This document shows positions 1-5,529 of a stretch of DNA of 11,372 nt, piece by piece; the first letter of the stretch is position 1; every line of letters begins with the position of its first letter. This DNA is from Bryobacterales bacterium (GTDB lineage: Bacteria > Acidobacteriota > Terriglobia > Bryobacterales > Bryobacteraceae). The translations under genes and the position numbers were made by a program. Location: the NCBI GenBank assembly GCA_003132865.1, contig PKYZ01000668.1:1-11372 (forward strand), written 5' to 3'. The notes beneath the pieces are model-generated. The model saw only the letters and a list, made by a program, of their open reading frames with translations. It did not search any database and was not told where the DNA came from.

Positions 1-64
1 TGCCGATCAACGTCCTTTATGTCTTGCAATCCTCCGATCCAGTCCGTCCATTACCGCCGCGTAC

Positions 65-78
65 CGCACGGCCGTGCG
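65..78. repeat. 14-bp perfect palindrome downstream of the LysR gene
   Basis: CGCACGGCCGTGCG reads the same on both strands. It lies 17 bp beyond the stop codon of the minus-strand LysR gene. It could fold in the 3' end of that transcript, but there is no T-run after it in the direction of lysR transcription, so a terminator role is not supported. The rest of positions 1-95 shows no gene that I can defend. Confidence 0.35.
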
Positions 79-95
79 CCTTCATCCCGCCCGCC

Positions 96-971
96 CTACT
101 TCCCCCGCACCACCTCCAGAAACGCCCGCGCCGCATGGCTCAGCACCCGCCGCGTGGGATAGATCAGCCGGATCTTGCGCTCAACGTGCAACTCTTTCAC
201 CTTCACCTCGCGCAACAGTCCCTGCTCGATCTCCTGCTCCACGCACATGCGCGGCAGAAAGGCCACGCCCTGGTTGTTCTGCACCAGCTTGCGGATCGTC
301 TCAATGGTGGGCATTTCCACCGGCATGTTCAGCGGCACACGGCGCTCCTGAAACGCGCGCAACACCACGTCGCGATACGGCGAAATCACGTTGTGCGCGA
401 TGAAGGTCTCCGCCGCCAGATCGGAAATCGAAACCGCCTTGCGGCCGGCCAGCCGGTGCTTGGGCGACACAACGAAGGCCAGCGCGTCGGTATAGATCAC
501 GGTGGAAGTCAGGCGCTCGTCGGGCGGATCGTAGCTGATCACGCCCAGCTCCAGGTTGCCATCCAGCAGCTCGTTGGGGATCTTGCTCGACAGGCTGCGC
601 CGCACCCGAACGTTGATCTTGGGATGCAGCCGCCGGAAGGTCTCGATATGCCGCAACAGATACAGCGAAGTGGATTCATTCGCGCCCACCGTGAGCGTGC
701 CGGCGGAGTTGTCGCGCAGCTCGGCCAGTGAGTTCTCCATCTCTTGGCGCAGATTTTCGAAGCGCCGCGCGAAGTCCAGCACCGTGCGCCCGGCGTCGGT
801 CAACACCAGATCTTTCGCGGAACGGTCGATCAGTTTCTCGCCCAGCTCCGCTTCCAGCCGCTGCAAAGCCAGCGAGACGGCGGGCTGCGTGCGCAGCAGC
901 CGTTCCGCGGCGCGCGAGAAGCTTTTCTCGGTGGCTACCGCCAGGAAAACCTGGAGCGCGTGCAGTTCCAT
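96..971 (-). CDS. LysR-type transcriptional regulator, divergent from leuABCD
   Basis: This is a 291-residue LysR-family DNA-binding regulator of normal family length. The N-terminal winged helix-turn-helix is clear: MELHALQVFLAV at residues 1-12, then SFSRAAERL and TQPAVSLALQRLEAELG at about 17-44, followed by the usual linker helix to about residue 85. Residues about 91-290 form the periplasmic-binding-protein-like effector domain (GTLTVGANES, LELGVISYD, GVAFLPR). I chose the ATG at 971 because it gives the canonical LysR start and has GGAGG just upstream. A TTG at 989 in the same frame would add six residues. The gene is transcribed away from leuA across a shared 97-bp region, the usual arrangement when a LysR protein controls its neighbour and itself. 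The target is therefore inferred to be leuABCD. The effector is unknown; a leucine-pathway intermediate such as 2-isopropylmalate is a guess. Enterobacterial LeuO has a similar position, but orthology is not claimed. Confidence 0.93.
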   Translation of the reverse strand: MELHALQVFLAVATEKSFSRAAERLLRTQPAVSLALQRLEAELGEKLIDRSAKDLVLTDAGRTVLDFARRFENLRQEMENSLAELRDNSAGTLTVGANESTSLYLLRHIETFRRLHPKINVRVRRSLSSKIPNELLDGNLELGVISYDPPDERLTSTVIYTDALAFVVSPKHRLAGRKAVSISDLAAETFIAHNVISPYRDVVLRAFQERRVPLNMPVEMPTIETIRKLVQNNQGVAFLPRMCVEQEIEQGLLREVKVKELHVERKIRLIYPTRRVLSHAARAFLEVVRGK

Positions 972-974
972 GCG

Positions 975-979
975 CCTCC
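975..979 (-). promoter_or_regulatory. Ribosome binding site fixing the LysR start
   Basis: On the minus strand GGAGG lies three bases before the ATG at 971. The spacing is shorter than usual, but this is the only strong purine-rich site nearby, and it favours 971 over the TTG at 989. Confidence 0.5.
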
Positions 980-992
980 AGCATAACAAAAG

Positions 993-998
993 ATTATA
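993..998 (-). promoter_or_regulatory. Consensus -10 element for the LysR gene
   Basis: Minus-strand TATAAT is a perfect -10 hexamer 22 bp before the LysR ATG. No good -35 lies 16-18 bp upstream (AT-rich, poor match). The hexamer falls inside the left arm of the proposed LysR operator, so binding there would be expected to block it, fitting autorepression. Confidence 0.5.
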
Positions 999-1015
999 TG
1001 AACCGCTAATATTAT
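993..1015. promoter_or_regulatory. Probable LysR operator (T-N11-A near-palindrome)
   Basis: The arms ATTATAT (993-999) and ATATTAT (1009-1015) are inverted repeats with one mismatched pair, around a 9-bp centre. The core ATAT-N9-ATAT contains the T-N11-A signature of LysR-family sites (T997, A1009). It is centred near 1004, about 51 bp before the predicted leuA transcription start, and it covers the regulator's own -10. The match and symmetry are directly visible; binding by the adjacent LysR protein is inferred. The AT-rich content stands out in a GC-rich window. Confidence 0.55.
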
Positions 1016-1019
1016 AAAT

Positions 1020-1048
1020 TTGCTAAATCCGCAGCCACCCGCCATAAT
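1020..1048 (+). promoter_or_regulatory. Predicted sigma-70 promoter of leuA
   Basis: TTGCTA (1020-1025) and CATAAT (1043-1048) are separated by exactly 17 bp, a good housekeeping promoter match. Transcription would start near 1055, leaving a leader of only about 14 nt before the leuA ATG. That leaves no room for a leader-peptide attenuator or a T-box. The -10 lies inside a small palindrome, GCCATAATGGC (1041-1051). The promoter lies just downstream of the proposed LysR operator, which suits activation. Confidence 0.55.
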
Positions 1049-1068
1049 GGCCCAATACGGCGGTTTCT

Positions 1069-2238
1069 ATGAGTGATCGAGTCTACATCTTCGATACCAC
1101 GCTGCGGGATGGCGAACAGTCGCCGGGCTGCAGCATGACCGTGCCGGAAAAAATCCGGATGGCGCGCAAGCTGGTGGAGTTGGGCGTGGACATCCTGGAG
1201 GCGGGCTTCCCCATCGCTTCCGAAGGCGATTTTGAAGCGGTGGACGCCATCAGCCGCGAGTTTCCCTGGGCGCAAGTGGCCGCGCTGGGCCGCGCCTGCA
1301 CCCTGGACGTGGAGCGCGCCGCGCAGTCGCTGAAGCACGCCCGCCGGCCGCGCATTCACACCTTCATCGCCACCAGCGATATTCACCTGAAGTACAAGCT
1401 GAAAAAGTCGCGGCAGCAGGTGCTGGAAGAAGCCGTGGCCGCCGTGGAACTGGCGCGCGAATACGTGGACGACGTCGAGTTCTCGGCCGAGGATGGCGCA
1501 CGCACCGATCCCGATTATCTCGAGGCGATCTGCCGAGCCGTAGTGGCCGCGGGCGCGCGCACCGTGAATATTCCGGACACCGTCGGCTATTCCGTGCCGT
1601 ACGAGTACGCCGCGCTGATCAACCGCATCGTGAAAGCGCTGGGCGATTGCGCGATTGTCAGCGTGCATTGCCACGACGACCTCGGCCTCGCAACGGCCAA
1701 TTCCATCGCGGCCGTCGAAGCCGGCGCGCGGCAGATCGAATGCACCATCAACGGGATCGGCGAGCGCGCGGGCAATTGCGCGCTGGAAGAAGTCGTGATG
1801 CTGTTCAAGACCCGCCAGGATCGCCTGCCCTACGACACGGGCATCCGCACCGAGCATCTGTATTCCGCCAGCCAGATGCTGGCTTCAATGATCAGCTTCG
1901 GCCCGCAGCCGAACAAGGCCATTGTGGGGCGCAACGCATTCGCGCATGAGGCCGGCATCCACCAGGATGGTTACCTGAAGGAAAAAACCACTTACGAAAT
2001 CATGGACCCGCATTCGGTCGGCGTGCCCGAGAGCAGGCTGGTGCTGGGCAAGCACAGCGGCCGGCACGCGCTGAAGAAACGCACCGAAGATCTGGGCTAC
2101 GACCTGAGCAAGGACGAGCTGCAGTCGTTGTACGAGCGGTTCACGGCCCTCGCCGACAACAAAAAGGGACTGCTCGACGAAGAGATCGTCGAGTTGATTG
2201 AAGGACGCCCCATGGTCATGAAAGTGGCTGCGGACTAG
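1069..2238 (+). CDS. leuA: 2-isopropylmalate synthase, short form without the regulatory domain
   Basis: LeuA condenses 2-ketoisovalerate with acetyl-CoA to give 2-isopropylmalate, the first committed step of leucine synthesis, in the cytoplasm. The DRE-TIM metallolyase barrel is complete. FDTTLRDGEQSPG at residues 8-20 carries the catalytic Arg12 and metal ligand Asp9. VHCHDDLGLATAN at about 199-211 carries the metal-binding His pair (H200, H202), and GERAGN ends in the Asn ligand (N236). Residues about 260-389 match the linker subdomains (HEAGIHQDGYLK, VLGKHSGRHAL). The protein stops at 389 residues, whereas many bacterial LeuA proteins are about 500-520 and end in a leucine-binding dimer domain (Pfam LeuA_dimer). 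Only 58 bp separate the stop from the leuB ATG, so the missing domain is not hidden by a frameshift. Homocitrate or citramalate synthase are related short enzymes, but the position before leuBCD and the LeuA-like motifs favour LeuA. A weak GGCGG lies five bases before the ATG. Confidence 0.93.
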   Translation: MSDRVYIFDTTLRDGEQSPGCSMTVPEKIRMARKLVELGVDILEAGFPIASEGDFEAVDAISREFPWAQVAALGRACTLDVERAAQSLKHARRPRIHTFIATSDIHLKYKLKKSRQQVLEEAVAAVELAREYVDDVEFSAEDGARTDPDYLEAICRAVVAAGARTVNIPDTVGYSVPYEYAALINRIVKALGDCAIVSVHCHDDLGLATANSIAAVEAGARQIECTINGIGERAGNCALEEVVMLFKTRQDRLPYDTGIRTEHLYSASQMLASMISFGPQPNKAIVGRNAFAHEAGIHQDGYLKEKTTYEIMDPHSVGVPESRLVLGKHSGRHALKKRTEDLGYDLSKDELQSLYERFTALADNKKGLLDEEIVELIEGRPMVMKVAAD

Positions 2239-2278
2239 TGGGGCAGTCTTTCGGCCTGCGGCGGCCTCTCAGGCCGCC
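2237..2278. repeat. Double-hairpin intergenic element, copy A (leuA/leuB)
   Basis: The element begins AGTGGGGCAG, the same 10 bases as the element after rpoD. A first, imperfect hairpin pairs GCAG (2243-2246) with CTGC (2256-2259). A second, perfect one pairs GGCGGCCT (2260-2267) with AGGCCGCC (2271-2278) across a CTC loop. The leuA stop codon (2236-2238) runs into the element. No T-run follows, so simple intrinsic termination is unlikely, and leuB must still be transcribed. It probably belongs to a dispersed repeat family; a role in mRNA processing or stability between leuA and leuB is possible. Confidence 0.6.
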
Positions 2279-2296
2279 TTGCCCAAGCTGATAACC

Positions 2297-3382
2297 ATGG
2301 ATCTCAACGTCTTAGTCCTACCCGGCGACGGCATTGGCACGGAAGTGACGCGTGAGGCCGTGCGCGTGTTGCGGCACGTAGCCAACAAATGGAACCACCC
2401 GCTGCGCATCGCCGAAGGACTGCTGGGTGGCATCGCGATTCATCGGACCGGCAGCCCGTTCCCGGAAGAAACAGCGCGCCTGGCGGCCGATGCCGATGCC
2501 ACACTGTTGGGCGCGGTTGGACTGCCGGAGTTTGACAACTGCCCGCCGGAGAAGCGTCCGGAAAAAGGGCTGCTGGGCATTCGCAAAGCGTTGGGAGTCT
2601 TCGCCAACCTGCGGCCGGTGCGTACGTTCGCGGCGCTGCTCGACTCGTCGCCGCTGAAGAACGTTCTGGTGGAAGGCACGGACATGCTCATCGTCCGCGA
2701 GCTGACCGGCGGCATTTACTACGGCACGCCGCGCGGGATTACGGGCACCGGACCGGAAACGCGCGCCGTCAACACGATGACGTATACTCGCGCGGAAATC
2801 GAGCGCGTGTCGCACATGGCATTTCACCTGGCGCGCGGACGCCGCCGTAAAGTCACTTCGGTGGATAAGTCGAACGTGCTGGAGAATTCACAGTTATGGC
2901 GGCGAGTAGTCACTGAAATCGCCGCCGAGTATCCGGATGTGGCGCTGGATCACCTGCTGGTCGATAACTGCGCGATGCAGTTGATCCTGAATCCGCGCCG
3001 TTTCGACGTCGTATTGACGGAGAACATGTTCGGCGACATCCTCAGCGACGAGGGCGCCGTGCTGGCCGGATCGATCGGCATGCTGCCCTCGGCGTCGCTC
3101 GGCGGCCGCAAGCCATCGGGCGTTTGGGTCGGGTTGTACGAGCCGGTACATGGCTCGGCGCCGGACATCGCCGGTCAGAATAAAGCGAACCCGCTGGGAG
3201 CTATCGGCTCCGTGGCGGCCATGTTGGAATACAGTTTCGGTTTGAAGGAAGAAGCCGCCCGAGTCAACGCCGCGATCGAAGCCGTACTGGATAGCGGGGC
3301 AGTGACGGCGGACCTCAAACCATCGGGCGCGCCGGCCACCACCGAACAGGTTGGTGAGGCCGTATGCGCCGCAATCGGATAG
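2297..3382 (+). CDS. leuB: 3-isopropylmalate dehydrogenase
   Basis: LeuB oxidises and decarboxylates 3-isopropylmalate with NAD+ to 2-ketoisocaproate, the third leucine-specific step. The 361-residue length is normal. Family marks are LPGDGIGTEV at residues 8-17, VRELTGGIYYG at about 133-143, the catalytic Tyr142 and Lys191 (VDKSNVLE), and the signature NMFGDILSDEGAVLAGSIGM starting at residue 243. Asp223, Asp247 and Asp251 are the expected divalent-metal ligands. HGSAPDIAGQNKANP (285-299) belongs to the NAD+-binding part. I chose the ATG at 2297 because MDLNVLVLPGDG fits the family start. A TTG at 2279 in frame would add six residues and overlap the end of the hairpin element. No clear Shine-Dalgarno sequence precedes 2297. 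The gene sits 58 bp after leuA in the same operon, and its stop codon lies inside an inverted repeat. Confidence 0.96.
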   Translation: MDLNVLVLPGDGIGTEVTREAVRVLRHVANKWNHPLRIAEGLLGGIAIHRTGSPFPEETARLAADADATLLGAVGLPEFDNCPPEKRPEKGLLGIRKALGVFANLRPVRTFAALLDSSPLKNVLVEGTDMLIVRELTGGIYYGTPRGITGTGPETRAVNTMTYTRAEIERVSHMAFHLARGRRRKVTSVDKSNVLENSQLWRRVVTEIAAEYPDVALDHLLVDNCAMQLILNPRRFDVVLTENMFGDILSDEGAVLAGSIGMLPSASLGGRKPSGVWVGLYEPVHGSAPDIAGQNKANPLGAIGSVAAMLEYSFGLKEEAARVNAAIEAVLDSGAVTADLKPSGAPATTEQVGEAVCAAIG

Positions 3383-3418
3383 GCCCGGGAGCTTACCGGC
3401 TTGCTGGCCTATCCGATT
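3373..3418. repeat. Perfect 13-bp inverted repeat across the leuB stop codon
   Basis: AATCGGATAGGCC (3373-3385) is exactly repeated in inverse as GGCCTATCCGATT (3406-3418), with 20 nt between. The leuB TAG (3380-3382) lies in the left arm, so the last leuB codons and the stop would sit in the stem of an mRNA hairpin. CCGG inside the loop (3385-3388 and 3396-3399) may add inner pairing. No T-run follows the right arm, so it is not a standard terminator. It could protect the upstream mRNA, set the ratio of leuAB to leuCD, or bind a protein. Confidence 0.65.
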
Positions 3419-3453
3419 AACCGCACCGCATCGCAACCGGTCACAATATAGTT

Positions 3454-4857
3454 ATGCCCCCACGCACTATCATCGAAAAGCTCTGGGACGCCCATGTGGT
3501 CCACGAACAGCCCGGCGCGCCCACCTTGTTGTACATCGACCTGCACCTGGTGCATGAAGTCACCTCGCCGCAGGCCTTCCAAGGCTTGCGCGAGCGCGGC
3601 CTCAAAGTACGCCGGCCCGATCTGACCGTGGCTACCACCGACCACAGCACCCCGACCACCGACCCCTCCCTGCCGATCGTCGACGAGATCGCCGCCAAAC
3701 AAGTCGCGCAGCTCGAAACCAACTGTCGCGATTTCGGGATCCGGTGCTATGGAAGGCGCAGCGATCGGCAGGGGATCGTGCACGTTATCGGTCCCGAACT
3801 GGGATTGACGCAGCCCGGCATGACCGTGGTCTGCGGCGACAGCCACACGGCCACGCACGGGGCATTCGGCGCGCTGGCCTTCGGCATCGGCACCAGCGAG
3901 GTCGAACACGTGCTCTCCACGCAATGCCTCCTACAGCGCAAATCGAAAACGTTTCAGGTGCTGGTGGATGGCGAGCTGCGCCCCGGCGTCACCGCCAAGG
4001 ACATCATTCTGGCGCTGATCGCGCGCATCGGCGTGGGCGGCGGCACAGCTTCCATATTCGAATATCGCGGCCCGGCGATCCGCGCGCTCGCCATGGAAGA
4101 GCGCATGACCGTCTGCAATATGTCCATCGAAGGCGGCGCGCGCGCCGGCATGGTCGCGCCGGACGACACCACATTTGAATACCTTGCCGGACGCCCCCAC
4201 GCGCCGAAGGGCGCGGATTGGGACGCGGCCCTCGCGCGCTGGAAACAGTTGCCCACCGACGAAGGCGCGGCCTATGACCAATCCATCGCCATCGACGCGG
4301 ATCGCCTCGAGCCGATGATCACCTACGGCACAAATCCCGGCATGGGCATGCCGATAACCGCTGCGCTGCCCGAGCCTTCGCAAGTGGCCGATCCGCTGCA
4401 GCGCGATTCCATCGCCAAGGCCCTCCGCTACATGGATCTGGAAGGCGGCAAGCTGCTGCTGGGGCATCCGGTCAACGTGGTGTTCATCGGAAGCTGCACC
4501 AATTCGCGCATCTCCGATCTGCGCTCCGCGGCTTCGCTTCTGAAGGGCCGCAAAGTGAACCCGCACGTGCGCGTGATGGTAGTGCCCGGGTCGCAACAGG
4601 TGAAGCGCCAAGCCGAGGCCGAGGGCCTGCCGGAGATTTTCCGCGCCGCCGGCTGCGATTGGCGCGAGCCCGGCTGCTCCATGTGCATCGCCATGAACGG
4701 CGATCAATTGCAGCCCGGCGAATATAGCGTTTCCACCAGCAACCGCAATTTCGAAGGCCGGCAGGGCAAGGGCGGGCGCACCTTCCTGGCTAGTCCGTTG
4801 ACCGCCGCCGCCGCCGCACTGACCGGCGTGGTGACCGATGTGAGGACTCTTTTATGA
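3454..4857 (+). CDS. leuC: Isopropylmalate isomerase, large subunit
   Basis: LeuC carries the [4Fe-4S] cluster of isopropylmalate isomerase and, with LeuD, interconverts 2- and 3-isopropylmalate through dehydration and rehydration. Its 467 residues are full length for the bacterial family. KLWDAHVV at 9-16, DHSTPT at about 63-68, [14 protein letters not shown] at 126-139 and [15 protein letters not shown] at about 143-157 are aconitase-family motifs. The cluster cysteines are Cys348 (IGSCTNSR), Cys408 and Cys411 (PGCSMC). [12 protein letters not shown] at about 428-439 is the usual C-terminal signature. The start follows leuB by 71 bp, a gap that holds the right arm of the inverted repeat. 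There is no clear Shine-Dalgarno sequence, but the N-terminus matches the family. The stop overlaps the leuD start as ATGA, so the two subunits are probably translationally coupled. Confidence 0.97.
   Translation: MPPRTIIEKLWDAHVVHEQPGAPTLLYIDLHLVHEVTSPQAFQGLRERGLKVRRPDLTVATTDHSTPTTDPSLPIVDEIAAKQVAQLETNCRDFGIRCYGRRSDRQGIVHVIGPELGLTQPGMTVVCGDSHTATHGAFGALAFGIGTSEVEHVLSTQCLLQRKSKTFQVLVDGELRPGVTAKDIILALIARIGVGGGTASIFEYRGPAIRALAMEERMTVCNMSIEGGARAGMVAPDDTTFEYLAGRPHAPKGADWDAALARWKQLPTDEGAAYDQSIAIDADRLEPMITYGTNPGMGMPITAALPEPSQVADPLQRDSIAKALRYMDLEGGKLLLGHPVNVVFIGSCTNSRISDLRSAASLLKGRKVNPHVRVMVVPGSQQVKRQAEAEGLPEIFRAAGCDWREPGCSMCIAMNGDQLQPGEYSVSTSNRNFEGRQGKGGRTFLASPLTAAAAALTGVVTDVRTLL
4842..4845 (+). promoter_or_regulatory. 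Ribosome binding site deciding the leuD start
   Basis: GAGG ends eight bases before the ATG at 4854, inside the end of leuC. The second in-frame ATG at 4872 has no comparable site, so 4854 is the better start. Confidence 0.55.
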
Positions 4858-4889
4858 ATTTCCGCGGCACTATGAATTTCCGCAGCCGG
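4854..4889 (+). repeat. Tandem duplication at the leuD start
   Basis: ATGAATTTCCGC occurs at 4854-4865 and again at 4872-4883. The 18-bp units match at about 14 of 18 positions, are in frame, and each begins with ATG. The protein starts [12 protein letters not shown]. This looks like a local slippage duplication that added six residues and an alternative start. Confidence 0.6.
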
Positions 4890-5468
4890 CTCGTGCCGCT
4901 GCCCATGAACAATGTGGACACGGACCAGATCATCCCGGCGCGCTTCCTGAAAACCATTTCCAAACAGGGGCTCGACAAGCAGCTTTTCAACGACTGGCGC
5001 TACGATGCGCAGGGTAATCCGAAGCCCGACTTCATCCTCAACCAGCCCCGCGTCGAAGGCGCGCAGATCCTGCTGGCGGGCGATAACTTCGGCTGCGGCA
5101 GTTCGCGCGAGCACGCGCCCTGGGCGCTGACGCAGTTCGGATTCCGGGCGGTGATCAGCACCTCGTTCGCTGATATCTTCAAGCAGAATTCGCTGAAGAA
5201 CGCGCTGCTGCCGATCGTCGTGCCCGCCGATGTCCACGCCGCGCTATTCGCGATGGTGGAGCAAGACCCGGATACGGAGGTCACCGTAGACCTGGCCACG
5301 CAAACCGTCGCCCTGCCAGACGGGCGAACGGTGGAATTCCCCATCGATCCATTCTCCAAGCATTGCCTGCTGGAGGGCGTCGATGAACTGGGCTACATCC
5401 TGAAGAACGAAGCCGCCATCGCGGCGTACGAGGCGCGGCGGGTAGGTTCGATCGACACACTCGCGTAA
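4854..5468 (+). CDS. leuD: Isopropylmalate isomerase, small subunit
   Basis: LeuD is the swivelling small subunit that closes the active site of isopropylmalate isomerase on LeuC. The 204 residues fit the family length of about 200. [19 protein letters not shown] at about 14-32 is the N-terminal signature, and [17 protein letters not shown] at 76-92 is the substrate-loop and swivel motif. [19 protein letters not shown] at about 165-183 is the conserved C-terminal part. The ATG at 4854 overlaps the leuC stop by 4 bp and has GAGG at good spacing. The first six residues are part of a short duplication ([12 protein letters not shown]), so an alternative start at 4872 would also give a sound protein. 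It is the last gene of the leu operon; the next gene starts 61 bp downstream. No terminator hairpin is evident there. Confidence 0.96.
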   Translation: MNFRGTMNFRSRLVPLPMNNVDTDQIIPARFLKTISKQGLDKQLFNDWRYDAQGNPKPDFILNQPRVEGAQILLAGDNFGCGSSREHAPWALTQFGFRAVISTSFADIFKQNSLKNALLPIVVPADVHAALFAMVEQDPDTEVTVDLATQTVALPDGRTVEFPIDPFSKHCLLEGVDELGYILKNEAAIAAYEARRVGSIDTLA

Positions 5469-5509
5469 GTGGAACTGGGTCGCCAAAAGCCCGGCCCCCG
5501 CGGATGTCC

Positions 5510-5518
5510 TGCTATGCT
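5510..5518 (+). promoter_or_regulatory. Possible extended -10 promoter before the YfhO-like gene
   Basis: TGCTATGCT matches an extended -10 (TG-N-TATGCT) 11 bp before the ATG at 5530. No -35 is visible at the normal distance. It would give a start near 5525 and a nearly leaderless transcript. If real, it separates the membrane-protein/dnaG/rpoD group from leuABCD. Confidence 0.3.
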
Positions 5519-5529
5519 CGGAATTCGCG

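Noticed and set aside
1..10. A minus-strand gene start (TTG at 10) preceded by AAAGGA at the left edge
   Set aside because: Only ten bases are available, the spacing from AAAGGA to TTG is too short, and nothing can be recognised.
70..82. GGCCGTGCGCCTT occurs near both ends of the window (70-82 and 11357-11369), suggesting flanking direct repeats
   Set aside because: A 13-base match is expected about once by chance in 11 kb, the right copy is inside the Uma2 coding tail, and core genes lie between. No sign of an inserted element.
1049..1068. Leucine leader peptide or T-box attenuator before leuA
   Set aside because: The region downstream of the promoter is only about 20 bases, has no run of leucine codons and no terminator/antiterminator pair.
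2239..2296. A remnant of the LeuA C-terminal domain in the leuA-leuB gap
   Set aside because: The gap is almost entirely the hairpin element; no reading frame there resembles the LeuA_dimer domain.
3441..3453. TATAGT directly before the leuC ATG as a -10 for a leaderless leuC transcript
   Set aside because: The hexamer is only about two bases from the ATG, so transcription would start inside the coding region, and there is no -35 at a suitable distance.
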